A DNA stretch of 64,000 nucleotides from assembly GCF_016802725.1 (NCBI RefSeq), contig NC_052666.1, positions 13,208,375 through 13,272,374 of the forward strand, given 5' to 3'. The notes under the pieces were generated by a model. It searched no databases. It saw only the letters and a program-made list of their open reading frames with translations, and was not told the DNA's origin. Position 1 is the stretch's first letter. Each line of letters starts with the position of its first letter. This DNA is from Solenopsis invicta (taxonomy: Eukaryota > Arthropoda > Insecta > Hymenoptera > Formicidae). The position numbers and the translations under genes were made by a program. Shown here one piece after another: positions 21,212 to 33,782 of this stretch.

Positions 21212-22925
21212 TTAAAAATATTGCATACTTTTTCAGAATAATTATTACCTTTGTTTGAGTTGTTTGATAAGAACAATAACAAAATTTGTACATCTCATTC
21301 GGAGATTTTTTTCAGTTATTCATTTATCACATTATCTTTTCTATATTGAGCTATTTGGTTTTCAAATTGATAACCTAAGTAACACGTTTTATTAATGTAA
21401 TTATCAAAATTTGTTAGAATATCAAACTTATGCGCTGAATTAATAATTTTATTTTTTTTTTAATTTATACTAAAGATTAAATCTCTTAATAGCTTAGTTG
21501 AATTACTAGTGTTGCTTTGAAAGCTTGTGTTTAACGTTTGCAGTTCCGATAGAATTGGCTTTAGGAACAGCAGAAAAACGTAATTAATTTTATCATTGTA
21601 CATTTGGTATAAGTTTTCAGCTATGTAGCATTTTACGGAGTTTTTAACAATACCAAAAATGTGTCTTTAACTCAAGCCCTAATAACTATTAGAGCCCTAT
21701 TAGAGCTATTAACATAGCTCTAATATACTGAAACTGCAACTTCAATGGACAGCCAACGCGTATCACAAACTCTAGTAATTTTTAATGGTTCCTGAAAAAA
21801 AAGTAAAGCTAGAAATCAATATTTTATTAACTTAAAATTTAATATATTTATGATCATGAATTAAATTACCATGCCATTATTGATTGTTTCATATAACTAT
21901 TTATATGCAAACTGGCGATTAGAGCTCATGCTGAACCAATTATATGTTTCATAAATTAAAAATTCCAAATTTCTGAGAAGACATTCTTTACAAGCATGAT
22001 TTGTCGTCAATTGTACAGAATGGCATACACATTGAATGAGAATAAAATGAGGTACTTCTTTTTTCAGTTCAGTATATACGTTTTTATTGCAACCAACCAT
22101 AACATTAGCATTGTCAGTTTTTATGCCAATTAGATTTTTAAGATTTAATTTAAATTTTTTAAGGCAATTTTCAGGCAATTTACAATATCCTCCGCATTTG
22201 CATTACTAATTCTGCCATTGAAAGAAACATTGATACAATTTTTTGCTGTTTCTTACTAAAATATATGATAATAATACCTGCAAATACAAGTTTTTAAAAT
22301 GTATTTTTATCAAAGCTAGGTTATCTCGAATTATCTCAAATTCTTTTTTTCAAGGATTGGCCAATTACAATCATTTTCTGAAAATGGAACTGTGATTGAC
22401 CAGTTCTAGAAGGTCGAAAAAGCCATTAGTTATTATATGTTGTACGTACATGAAACTTTATCGAGAAATTTTATAACGCTGATATCCGTTGACTCATCAA
22501 GTAATAAATTAAACTTTATATCCCCAATATTGGTTTGTAAATCCTCGATGAAATGAGTTGCCAATACATTTTTTATAATGTTAGTATATTTGCTTCTATG
22601 CAATTGCATTTGAACGCATGACACGCTATCATTAAATTTATTTTTACATAAAGAACTTAAATGATCAATGGGCGCTATTGAACTGTGCTAGCTAATGTAT
22701 AAGGCTAAAGCAGCCTCCTGTTCTTGCGTTTTTATAGATAAGGGTTTGAATGGAATTTTACGTTCCAATACAAGAGATTTACTTGCTGTTTGATGCTTTT
22801 TTGTATTACTATGCAAATCGCTCAATTTACACTGCAGATTACACTTGCAATATTTGCAATAAGCTTTACTTTCATCTGTTATATCTTCACGAATCCAATC
22901 TTTCAATTTAGGATTAGACTCATTC
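21212..22925 (-). pseudogene. hAT transposase relic (hAT-3)
   Basis: Minus-strand fragments in family order. A BED-type zinc finger (22,906-22,688; CKYCKCNL, then His pair) is followed by a block with LLLDESTDIS (22,624-22,433) and by GIKTDNANVMVGCN with CVCHSVQL (22,178-21,897). Degraded sequence with PILSELQTLNTSFQS extends to about 21,290. The D of DESTD and the CxxH of CVCH are the usual conserved residues. Many stops and shifts are present and no C-terminal dimerisation block or ends were found. It abuts the truncated end of gypsy-A. Confidence 0.7.
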
Positions 22926-23019
22926 TAATCGAAATTTTTGCTGGTATATAGGTGTAACAACGCATGCAGATAGCATGCATTATTCCCGGCGAACACCAGC
23001 CGGAGGCCGCTGTTCGGCT

Positions 23020-25818
23020 CAGTGTTCTCAGATGGGACGAGATTTTCGCGCATGCGTAATGTATTCAGGATCAGTGAAGTATTTATTTTCATTAAATAAA
23101 GGTATTGATGAGTACCCTTATTAAGTGGTCTTAACTAATATTAATAAATTTGTAAGGAATGAACAAAAAGGATAAAATAAATTTAGTATAATATATTTTT
23201 ATAATAAAAGTAATTTTATTTGGCAAAAATATTAAGGAATACCAACAATTGTTGCTATGGGTAAAGAAAAACGGCCAAAAAACCTCACCAGTATTCCTGT
23301 ACATTAATTGTACAAAAATAACTTTCTTTACAATAGAATAATTATTTAATCTATTACATTAAAATAAATATTTACGTTACAAAAACGATAAATAAAATAT
23401 ATACAATATTTAATAATAATAAAATATTATATTTCAAAAACAAAAATAAACTTTCTTTGGTTTCATAAACGTTATTTGGCTTAAATCTAAGTTATTACAT
23501 GTGCATTTAAATACATTAAGAAACTGAAAAAAATCTGAAAATATCTATTAATTTCGTACAAATTTTATTATAATATTGCACATAAATAAACGTTTAGTTA
23601 TTAATATATTGATAAAATTTGAAAAAATAGACTCTGAAAAGTAATTAATTTTGCAAAAATAAGTTTAATACATATATTAAGAACCATCAGATGCATTATT
23701 TCCATATACATTTCTAGAATTGTGTAATTTTAAATGATCGGGAAGTACTTCAAAATTAAAACATTTAATGTCTTTGGCCTGAAAACTAGATCGCGTTATG
23801 TATATCGCGGAAATGGTTTCATTTAATAATAGGTTCCGTTTTTTGTTTTTGACATCTGTTACAATTGAAAAAATTCTTTTGGCTTCAGCATTCGAATGCG
23901 GAAACGAAAGAACTGTTTGTACTAATAATTTTAAATTTGGAAAAACTTTATTATTATTAAAATCTACAGTCTCGAATATCTTGCGCCACATAACATCAAT
24001 TTCTAATTGAGCTAACTCTTCTTTTTGGGAATCATAAAAAGAGGATAAAATCCTCCACTCGTAGGCTAATTTTGTTACGTTAATATTTTCGATATGTGTG
24101 GCAATACAAGTTAAATCTTTAATTTTTAGCCTACCTTCATTATACAATGCAATTTTTGAATCTAAAAACATTAATTGCTCAAAAATACTATTATTATATG
24201 GTAACCGTTTTAACATTTCGCGAACTGCCACTACGTAAAATTGCAAGCATTTTAAACGAATTTCGCGCGCCTGATCTAAAGATAATGTAGCTAAAAGACA
24301 TTCACATTCCGGTCCTACATATATATCATCAAGATTTTGAATATTATTATTATCATCAATATTTAAAGTATTTAGGTTTTTTAAAGAATTAGGAGTTAAA
24401 AAATTTTGACCAATTTCACGAATAAGTTGTTGGCTTTGCACAAATAATTTATGAATTAAAATTTTACGCGATTGAAAAAGGGCATTAAAACTATTAAAAA
24501 AATCTAATGGATATTTAAAAAATAAAAGGTATACTTTTATTGAAATATCATTTAATTGTTCTAAAATAACTTCTGCGGATTTCGAATTTTCTTCAGCAAT
24601 GCAGTACATAAAATAATGTTTAAATACTTCCCAATTATCTAAAAATCGAACGATACATTTATGTAATACGAGCCATCTAGTATTGGATAATTTTACAAGC
24701 TTATTTCTTTCCACATTAAAAAATATCTGGAACTCATCTAAGATTGCACATCTTTTTGCACTGTTTGAAAAGTAAGTAGTTACACTATGAATTAAATGTT
24801 CACACGGTAACTATTCACAAGCTTTACTCGATACAAGCGCAGATGAATGGCAAATGCAATTTAATGTTACAAGGCCCGGTACTTCTAATTTTAATCGCGA
24901 CATAAAAGAATTATTATTACCGATCATTACAGCAGCATTGTAACTTGCCATTCCAACAACATTATTAATAGGAATTTCTTTTTCTTTTAAAAGATTTTTA
25001 AAAACTTGAAAGACAGTTTCTGCGGTACCATCTTTTGCATCTATAGATATTAAATCTAATAATTGTGTTGTTACTACTTTGTCAATTGGTGATACGAACC
25101 GAACAAGAATGCACATAATTTTTTGTATTAGAAATATCAGTACTTTTGTCAATTAAAATCGAAAATTTACATGTTTTCAAATATTCAACGAGTTTATTTG
25201 TTTCGTGCTTTGCAGTTACATTTGTTAAAATATTTTTACATTTTGTTTGGCCTAATTTAATATCTTGCACAATTTTAGAATCTACACAAATATCTTTTAT
25301 TAGTGGAATTAAGTGATCCGCAGTACTAAATGCTATATTGTGCTCTGCAAAAAGTGCTGTTAATTTAATTTCTGTCCGCTTAACGTTTTTGTTATGTGTG
25401 CTAGTGGCTCTATTATTATTAATATTTTCTTTATTTTGGGAAGCTACTTTATCAATGTGTGTGACCGTCTGTGAATGCTTCATTAAATCAGTTTTATTGC
25501 ATCTGATGGTCTTATTACATATATAACAAATGGCTTTATTCTCTGTTGGATGAGGAGCTAACCAACCTTTAAAATTAACTTCATCGAGCCATGATTGCTG
25601 AAATTTTCTAATTTTTTTAATTGCTCCTTTTGGTTCCATATTGCAATATAAAAAATTTTTATACTTACCTTTTATACTTACCTCTAACCTTGCCTATACC
25701 CGTCAGGCCATCACGAGTCACGACTTTGGCGCCTATAATATTCCACACAGCAACGCCACTGTTTCCGCGCAAACATTGTCGCGCATGCGCGAAAATCCCG
25801 TCCCATCTGAGAACACTG
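23020..25818. mobile_element. hAT-1: nearly intact hAT transposon
   Basis: Ends are CAGTGTTCTCAGATGGGACG on the left and its inverse on the right (25,799-25,818), extending into ATTTTCGCGCATGCG with one mismatch. A perfect 8-bp duplication GTTCGGCT lies at 23,012-23,019 and 25,819-25,826, the standard hAT size. Length 2,799 bp, with one minus-strand transposase gene (25,639-23,677). Confidence 0.92.
23677..25639 (-). pseudogene. hAT-1 transposase, one frameshift and one stop
   Basis: Starts MEPKGAIKKIRKFQQSWLDE. A BED-like zinc module (WLAPHPTENKAICYICNKTI, then HSQTVTHIDK) is followed by the RNase H-like core with ILIDKSTDISNTK, GMASYNAAVMIGN and LNCICHSSALV, then the long insertion domain and the C-terminal dimerisation block SFPHSNAEAKRIFS. 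A one-base shift lies in an A6 run near 25,118, and a TAG follows SKACE at 24,811; nothing else breaks about 650 codons. The first Asp context reads DKSTD rather than DESTD. The family cuts and pastes its element in the nucleus. The relics at 29.7-30.5 kb and 33.1-36.8 kb belong to the same family. Confidence 0.85.
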
Positions 25819-26088
25819 GTTCGGCTTTAAATAACAGAAGGCGCACCAGCGCCTACCTAAGCGCCGCCACAGAGACAACGCCGCTAACGACCGAAGACGG
25901 CCGTTAGCACGAGGCAAACTCGTGCGCAATATAAGACCGCGTGCACGCGCATCACGGACCAGCCGCAAGACGAAATTCCCGCGAAAAGCGCGCCGGTACC
26001 AGCAGCCGCGGAGGAACGGGAATCCCGAGATAAAATCTCGAGGAAGAACGAAAGCGCACGGAAACAACCGAGCGCGCGAGCCAGGAGG

Positions 26089-26118
26089 TATAAAAGGCCT
26101 CCGCTCGCACGCTCAGCA
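26089..26118 (+). promoter_or_regulatory. TATA box and initiator-like motif
   Basis: TATAAAAG at 26,089-26,096 with TCAGCA at 26,113, a spacing of 26 bases from the TATA T to the A. This matches an arthropod TATA-Inr core promoter. It probably drives the LTR-like unit at 22,951-26,870; no downstream coding gene was identified. Confidence 0.4.
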
Positions 26119-26870
26119 TCCATTCCGCGATCCTGATTCCGATCCGAAACTCCTCCGGCAGAACAAGCGGTAAAAGTATTTTGCCGCTGTCGAGGTACTC
26201 AACAGAGCCTACGCTCGAGAGAGCGTAGTTTCCTCTCACACAATCACCCCGGAAACCGAAGGCGGTAAAGGTCCTTTGCCGCCACCAAGGTACTTGGTAG
26301 CTCGGTTCCCACCAGAAAGAAACCCGCCACTTCGCACCGGCTATTAAGCCGAAAAGGATTACGAGTGCGATCGTCGAACGTTTGAAGCACGTCGGGCTAG
26401 CCCGCGCGTTTTCGCCATCGGCGCGCCTCGCGCCCCGCCACATACCAACGCAACCGCGCCACGAAACTTGGGCGGCCGAGATACTCGAGAAAGCCGACCC
26501 CGCTTCTGAGAATCACGAGATTGTCGCTCGGCTTCACGGGCAAGGCCGTTTGTAAATATCTTGTAAATAGTCTATTGTTCGAAACCATTGTATTCTTTTC
26601 CGCGCTCCATTCTTGATATTATCGCGATCTATATCCGTATCGTAAATGTAATGTTCTTTTTCCGCCCTACCTTCGTTGTACTATCGCGAAATATATTTAT
26701 ATCAAAATGGAAGCTATCTGTCCGCGCTCAGTTCACTTTTCTGAGACCACACTATTGCAACACAGAGTTGTATCAAGCACCGCAATAAACTCAAACACGT
26801 ATTGTCAGAACCAGACTTATTTTCTCTCTCTCGCCTCGAATCTATTGCGTTAACCGAACCACGAGCTAAA

Positions 26871-28929
26871 TCCGCGCACAGAGAAACGGAATATTGGTTG
26901 TTTCATAGGTTTTCTCATTTTCAATTTTAGCGAGCACAATATAAATAAACAAAACATTAAATCCTTCGAGCGGTCGAAGTGAGACATAACGACACGTCTT
27001 GCCACCGGTTTTTTCGCGTGTTTGAAGCTCGTGTGGCACGGTTGTATTCGAAGTGACTGCGGAATGTGCTACGAATTGCAACCGATAAGTTATACGAGCT
27101 TTCAGCTATCTTTTTCTTGTTATTTTATTCTGTTAACCTTTCTTTTAATTTCTCTCTTTTAACCTTTCTGAAATTGAAACGCGATAAAATTTCCTTAACG
27201 GGATATATATGAGATAATGGTGGGATTGAACCCGATTGGACCCTTCAGTACTAATAATACTAATCAGTAATCACTTACGTTAGAAGTAGACTACGTTGTC
27301 ATACACTCTTTCATCCTCCGTCAGCCCGATGTAAACACAAACGCGAGTGTAAATACACCTAACTTTGTAAGAATTGCAACGTAATTCTTTTTTCCAATAT
27401 ATATTATACTTTACGAGTGTCCTCTGAGAGTTAATTGTATATTTTTAAAAGAAGTGAAAATGTGAAAAGTGAGCAGCATTGACGCCACTGATTATTATAG
27501 TGTATACTTTTAGGTTAAACCAGGTTAAACAGTATACACCAGTCAGTGCTGCACACCTTCACATTTTTATTTTTTTAAAAATACACAATCGACCCTTTCG
27601 TCAGTTTAAGATGAAGAAAGAGCAATACTTTCTGCCAATCTTGAGCTTTCAGGAGAACGACAATTTTCAGTCTTTAAACACCGTGTCGATTGCATCGATT
27701 CCACCCTCCTAATGATTTACGTATTAACGGGTACCTATAGTTCTATCAATCAGTATCAATCGTCATTGTGAAACACATGTTACTTCACTTCACTACTTAC
27801 TTGTTGCTAACTGTGGCTGAGTTCTGTTTTTGTTTCAAACATATGCATGTATTGCGCGCATTTATATAGCTACTAGCTAGCTTAATAACTAGTGCTAGTG
27901 TCGCTAGTTGCTAAGTCACCTAAGACGATTCTCGACGTGATACGCGACGAGCGAGATATCCAATGATCGTACTGCTATCTAGTAAAGCTGTATGCTGATT
28001 GGCTAATATACGTTACGTATCACGTGTCGCATCGAAAATCGTACTAGTGTGCAAAAGCCTTTAATCGGCAATCAGATTAACTGAAGCTTGGTAAAAGTTA
28101 CCCTAATTTTTCAAAAAACCGCTAGAAAAAGGCTAAAAAAATATCTAATAAAGTTAGATTTACCGCTATTCGAATTTTCGAAATTTGCCCACTAGATGAC
28201 CTTTGAAAAACGCTAGATCTGGCTAGAAAACCGCTAAATTGGCATCACTGCCACGCTCGGTGTTTGGTGGACGGAACGATACGAAGGCGCGCGGACGGTG
28301 GAGTAATGAGCGCGCGGCATATCGTTACAGGTCATATTGCCTTCCATATCTTTTATTATCTTATATATCGCTGATTTTTTGTTGTTTGTGCAAAGCATGC
28401 AGAAATTACTTCCAAATTGCAGTAAAATTCAAATATTCCAATCTTTTATAGGGAATATCTTCTCCAACGAGAACTGCGGTACTGATCATTTATCCCCCAC
28501 AGGGTTGTGTGGTCATTATTGTTTTGTAAAAGTACGCATGATTTAATCATTGTTGCTATAGTTCCTTCTATTTTTAATAATTTTTAATTATCTGGTAGGA
28601 TAATCCAACTTTAATAAAATTTTTGCAGTCTTGCTGCTGTAGTATTTATAGACGGTTTGTTTCGATTTACACTTCGCACAAAGATCCAAGATCCAATTCG
28701 ATACGCACTTTAACGCACTTGTGACTGCAGATCTTGCGATCGAAGGTATTAGTTCATAGAAAAAAAGAACAATATTCCGAAAGACGGACTCATTGCAGCG
28801 GTGCAGTTTGTTTTAACGTTGACGTTTTTTACTTTTAATAAGATATATCAGAAGTATTTAGTTTCTCTTGTCACGCCAATCTGTACAGATCTATCGTTAT
28901 TTGTAAGTTATAAGTGATCAGCGTTGAAT
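26871..28929. other. No gene recognised; hAT-like terminus at 28,031-28,251
   Basis: Mostly AT-rich. Read on the minus strand, 28,251 begins CAGTGATGCCAATTTAGCGG, a CAGTG start as in many hAT elements. The following 200 bases repeat CTAGCGG/CTAGCC words. No partner end was found. A sequence near 27,230 with a GGGTTCAATCCC word lacks the rest of a tRNA. Confidence 0.35.
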
Positions 28930-29189
28930 ATGCTATACAACGACTCTAACGACGAACCGTAAGTTCTAACTAGTTGCATGAAAAATGTTTTCAATTGACA
29001 CGGTTTTTATGAAAAAAAAAAAAAAAAAAAATTGTTATTTCTTTTAAAAGAATCAGTGGTCGAAAGTCGATTAATTTGCATGAGTCGCATGACAAGAAGC
29101 GAGAGGTCGTCCGAATCGTTGGACATGATTTGTTTCGCGGATTGAAAAACGATGAAGCAATTAGAGAAATTTTGGACCATGGGCTTTAA
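28930..29189 (+). CDS. Candidate small two-exon ORF, 55 residues
   Basis: Exon 28,930-28,958 (MLYNDSNDE) ends at a CCGTAAGT donor. After an intron with a poly(A)-rich middle and a TTTTAAAAG acceptor, exon 29,051-29,189 continues in frame (ISGRKSINLHESHDKKREVV) to a TAA. The predicted protein is hydrophilic and acidic/basic mixed, with no known motif. It could be the 3' end of a degenerate gene or a chance ORF. Confidence 0.2.
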
Positions 29190-29282
29190 CTCCTTTGGAT
29201 CATGGGCCTTAACGGATTATGTATTTTTAAACTTTAGGCTGTTTTGAAGAATTTGCGTTTTGCGGGAGTATTATGTAAGAAC

Positions 29283-29326
29283 CACACACACTGAAGAAGA
29301 CTCCGTAGAATCAAAACGTTTGTGTC
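29283..29326 (+). ncRNA. Degenerate hammerhead-ribozyme-like motif (Penelope-type)
   Basis: ACACA, CTGAAGA (29,291), a hairpin GACTC-CGTA-GAATC (29,299-29,312), AAAACG, then TTTGTGT, which pairs with the leading ACACA. This follows the order stem I, CUGANGA, stem II, GAAA, stem III of hammerheads reported in Penelope-like elements, with a mismatch in stem II and GAAA changed to AAAA. It is probably inactive. No Penelope coding sequence was seen nearby. Confidence 0.25.
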
Positions 29327-29689
29327 TAGAATATTAATAAATATGTTATACGTTATACAAACTCCTATACTTTTTTGCTCGTTTTACTGGCCTTTTTCAA
29401 TTATTTGTTAATCGTTATTGCATACGAGCTTATCAAAATTTTGTTAATATTAGTAAATTATTGGGACACGACACATAATTAGGACCGTTACCTTTTGTCT
29501 GTTTAAAAGTACAAATTCTTCCAAGAAGATTTTATATTCTCATATATATGAAACGAATTGTTGATTTGATTCTAATTTTTTTCTGTGATTATATTTGTTT
29601 ATATATTTTTTCAATTTTTACGTTTTTCCAAGTCTCAGGGGTTATAAAATAAAGTGCTATTTGTTGAATAAATTATTGGCTATTTTTAT

Positions 29690-30480
29690 GTAATGTATGA
29701 ATTAAAATATTGCGTGATTGAGGAAAGCGTTAAATTTATTAAAATAATTTAAAGAATATTTTAAAAAGAGCAGATTTAATAATATTATTATTTAATTGTG
29801 TTAAAATTATTTCACCGCAGATTTTGATTTATCTTCAATTGTGGATAAGATAAAATAATTTTTTAAAACTTTACATTGATTAAGAATTTTAATCCCGTGT
29901 TTTTATAAAACAAATTATTGTGCGTTATATAATCCTAGAACTCCTTCCTTTCTGTTTTTTTATTTAAAAAAATTCTTGAAATTCTGTTAAAATTGCACAT
30001 CTCTTTGCACTCCTCGATATACATATAAGTTGCAATTCCTCTCATTAAATGTTTACAAGCATCCAGTAATTTTTTGTCTGTTTTATTGGCTATCGCGGAA
30101 GAATGGCAAATATAATTTAATGAAATTGCACTCGGTGACTTTATTTACAAATGCGAAAAAACGAATTATTGCATCTTATCATCACTGATGCATTATCGCT
30201 TGCTATTCCAACATTTGTTATAAGGATATCTTTATTATTTAGAATTTTCTTAAATTTTTCAAAAAGTTTACCCGCTGAACATTTTGTAGCGTCTAATAAA
30301 GCTAATTCTAACAATTAAATTTTAACAATTTTCTTTTTTTGCGACCAAAATTGTACAAGAATACACATAAACTTTGAATCACCAATACATCTATACTTTC
30401 ATCTACTAAAATTGAGAATCTATATTTTTTCAAATATTTTACGGTTTTTTGGTTTCACGTTTCGCTATTAAATTTTTAAC
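29690..30480 (-). pseudogene. Degraded hAT transposase relic (hAT-1 family)
   Basis: Minus-strand sequence collinear with the middle of the hAT-1 transposase (about 24,450-25,150). It retains recognisable stretches corresponding to the ILHK/LFQSRKI region, AKRCAIL, a CICHSS-like block and the VGMAS block, but is broken by many stops and small indels. No ends were seen. It is clearly older than hAT-1. Confidence 0.55.
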
Positions 30481-31735
30481 AATGGAAGTGCACTTATAAG
30501 AAGAAACCGAGAGATGAGGCCGACTTTAATATATTTTTATGAGTGTAGTATTTACTCACACATTTACTGCAATAAAGCAGTTTGTTGCGGATATTGGCCA
30601 TTTTCGAGAAAATAATATAATTTTTAAATTAAATTTTATATTTTTAAATTGTTTTATACAAGGTTTTAGTTTTTAATTATTTAACATAAAATGTGTTATT
30701 AAAAAAAATTAATAATTTTATATATGCAGAATAATTAAAAGAATCGTATTATATGTAATTACATTGTAGTTTTAGGTGTATATTTTTAGCTGTATTGTGT
30801 TCAAAATATTCAATATATTCTTAAATTATAATAAAAGATACTTTATAATGAAGAATACTGCAAAATGAAAATTTATATATTTAATCAGCACATTTACAAA
30901 TTTTAAATAAAGAGTCAGCAGCTTTTGAGATGCACATAATTCGATCTTTTAGAAGTGTTCGTCGAATATTTGTTTATAATCAGATAACGTATCGTGACGT
31001 TTTACTCTCTCAAGTAGCACACGGTGTTTGTGTTAAACATTTTATAAATATTGTTATTTATATTTAAATATTAAATATTTTATGTTATACTTACGATAAG
31101 TAAAATTTATAATATTTTATACATATCTTATAAATATTTTTATGATATTAATAATAAATTTTTATGATAACCTTACTCTTTACACATTTTAAAATCACAA
31201 AAATATTTATAAAATATTTTTGTAAGTATTTATAGAAGTTTCAAATAATTATTTTAAATATTTTGTAAATGTTTTATAAATATTTTATGTTATTTGAGCT
31301 ATTCGTATATTGTTAAGTTGAAAAAATTAAAAAATTGTATATATCTTATAATATGCTCTATTAATATTATATTTCATAAACTTAATATTTATTAGAGATT
31401 TAGCGCGCGGCATATAACATCTTTTTAAAATTTGTTACACATTGTATACACAAATTTAACAGCATCATAATCATTCATGTGCATCACATTGATATTCGCA
31501 TGCTGATTTATATTGCCTGTTCTTAAATTTATCGTAAAAGAAAATGTTGCAATCTTCCGACTGTATGTGTGTACATATGTACACACAAGGCGTCTGTCGA
31601 ACGGCAGCTCGGCAACTGCGAGAGAGAGAAGAGAGAGAGAGAGAGCGATAGCGCCGACCACCTCCGACGCGCATCGCTTAGTACCGCTCGCGCTGCTAGA
31701 TGGCCGCGATCGCGAGCAGTTTCTCCTGTTAAAAA
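30481..31735. other. AT-rich stretch with no gene; short GA repeat near its end
   Basis: Very AT-rich to about 31,500, with repeated TTTATAAATATTTT words. A GA-rich tract (31,620-31,648) and a GC-richer part follow. Short ORFs here lack motifs. Confidence 0.5.
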
Positions 31736-31749
31736 TTTCGCGCCTAGGA

Positions 31750-31786
31750 TATAAGAGTCGCAACGTTATAACCGTTGTTGCTCAGT
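31750..31786 (+). promoter_or_regulatory. Candidate TATA-Inr promoter
   Basis: TATAAG at 31,750 and TCAGT (the arthropod initiator consensus) at 31,782-31,786. The distance is slightly long for a TATA-Inr pair. It lies 114 bases before the ATG at 31,900. Confidence 0.3.
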
Positions 31787-31899
31787 GGGGCTCATCTTTA
31801 ACTATGTGAAGCTGTTTTCTTTGATTTTGTGCTCTGTTGAGCTCAGTTTTCTCGTGCTATGGGTACACATTTTATAAATTATATACTATAAATTATAAA

Positions 31900-32094
31900 A
31901 TGGCTAGTCCAATGCCTGTACTGGCCTGTAGTACATTTCATTTTATAAGTTCAATATTAGATTTGGTTTTTGTCATTTCTGGTTTTATGAATTTTCAACG
32001 AATATATTCAGTGAACAAAGTTGATGTGAAAAAGCTTACATCTTTAATTGGTATATGTTACATTTATTTTCTTATTATGAATAATACCTGTTAA
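31900..32094 (+). CDS. Candidate small membrane protein, 64 residues
   Basis: Start ATG at 31,900 in the context AAAATGG, a good insect start. The protein has a hydrophobic segment at residues 12-32 (FHFISSILDLVFVISGFMNF) and another near the end (GICYIYFLIM), which would make one or two membrane passes. It ends NNTC. No known family is recognised. The TATA-Inr motif upstream supports it weakly. A splice donor-like GTATATG inside the frame means it could also be a first exon. Confidence 0.25.
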   Translation: MASPMPVLACSTFHFISSILDLVFVISGFMNFQRIYSVNKVDVKKLTSLIGICYIYFLIMNNTC

Positions 32095-33782
32095 AATAGT
32101 TTTTTTTTTTTTTATTTAAGGCACAAGTGATATGAATAAGAACCAGTGTTACCGTTCGGGCCGCGTTTTCTCGCGGATGGCCTTGCACGTGACCTCAGTG
32201 AAGTATTAAATTCAGAGGAATAAAGGTACATTTAGACCCCTTCCCCCCCGCAGTCTGATGAGATAAATCTATAGAGAAATTTAACAAGCCTATAATTAGG
32301 CTTAATAATTAAAACAAAAAGTGCAATTAATATGATAAATCTATAAAGAAATTTAACAAGGTTATAATTATGCTTGATAATTAAAACAAAAAAGTGCAAT
32401 TAATATAGAAATGAAGAAAAGGATATCAAAATAAATTTTAATCATGTTTTTACATATTTAAATCAAATAAAACATTTTATTTGGCAGAATCATAAGAATA
32501 CCAACGTTTGTTGCAAGGGTAAGGAAAACTGCCAAAAACCTTACCAATATTCATACTACAAAAAAATGTATTTTATAAATGTAATTTATAATTAACATTA
32601 CAAAAATTTACATTAAATGATGAACATATGTTAAATTAAAATATGTTTTATATGAAGAAAGTAACTATTTAATATAATCACAAATAAAGAATTAAATAAC
32701 GAACACATTATAAAACTAAACCTAATAAACAAAAAAATTATCACAAAGAAATAATGAACAAAATATTGCACATGGCTTACATATTATATAGCATTATTTT
32801 TAAATAATTTTTTTTAATTTTTTAAAAATAAAATATTTTTTGAAACATTAAACATATGAAACATAGGAATCCTAAACCGTAGTAACCTGAAACTTATTAA
32901 ACACAAATATGAATAATATGTAATATTATAAAGATTGGCTAGATATGTATATGTAAATTAAAAGAAAATAAAAAATGTAATTTAAATTAAATTAAAATTT
33001 AAGTTAAATTAAAATAGAATAAAAAATAAAAATAATATTCAAATTAAATAGTATTAAAAATAAAATACAAAATAAGTTAAAATCAATCATTATTAGATGA
33101 ACTGCATTGCCGATATAAATTTCAAGATTTGTGTAATTTTAAGTGTCCGGAATCAACTTCGAAATTTATGCAATTTATGGCTTTAGCCTGAAAACTTAAA
33201 CGCACTATGCAAATTGCGGAAAGAGTCTCATTAGATAGCCGATTTTGTTTCTTTTTTTTAACATCTGTAACTATTGAAAAAATCCGTTTGGCTTCGGCAT
33301 TTGAATGGGGAAGAGAAAAAACTGCTTCAACTAATAATTTTAAATTTGAAAACATTTGTTTCCCGTTAAAATCTTTAAATTCTAATATTTTTCTCCATAT
33401 CTTATTTATTGCTAAAGACGCTAATTCTTTTTTCTCTGTATCGTTAAAAACTGATGGGAGAATCATCCATTCATATGCTAATTTTGAAAAATCAATACAA
33501 TTTCCTATTCGCGCGGCAATATAAGTTAAATCTTTAATTTTAATTCTATCTTCGTCAAAAAGAGCAATATCCGGATTTAAAAAAGTTAACTGTTTAAAAA
33601 ATTATCTTTATATGGCAAACGTTTTAACATTTTCCAAACTGCTGTTTTATAAAATTTTAAACAATTATATCTAATTTCTTGAGCGCATTCTAAAGTTAAT
33701 GTTGCCAAAATATTTTCGCACTCAGGCCCCACACGTATATCATTTAAATGACAGATGTTATTGTCATCATCTATGTTTAAAT

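Larger units (their letters stand above)
22951..26870 (+). repeat. LTR-like sequence split by hAT-1 (3' boundary uncertain)
   Basis: Sequence starting TGTAACAACGCATGC at 22,951 runs to the hAT-1 target (GTTCGGCT, 23,012-23,019) and resumes at 25,827. Downstream are a TATA box (26,089), an initiator-like TCAG (26,113) and CAATAAAC (26,781), the order U3-R-U5. Excluding hAT-1 this gives about 1.1 kb. No matching second LTR or target duplication was found, so a solo or partial LTR is the best guess; a host promoter is an alternative. Confidence 0.4.

Noticed and set aside
27215..27255. T-arm-like GGGTTCAATCCC word suggesting a tRNA on the minus strand
   Set aside because: No acceptor stem, D-arm or anticodon arm can be paired around it.
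28312..31410. Shared GCGCGCGGCATAT word at 28,312 and 31,402 as transposon ends
   Set aside because: The match is only about 13 bases, with no inverted partner or target duplication.
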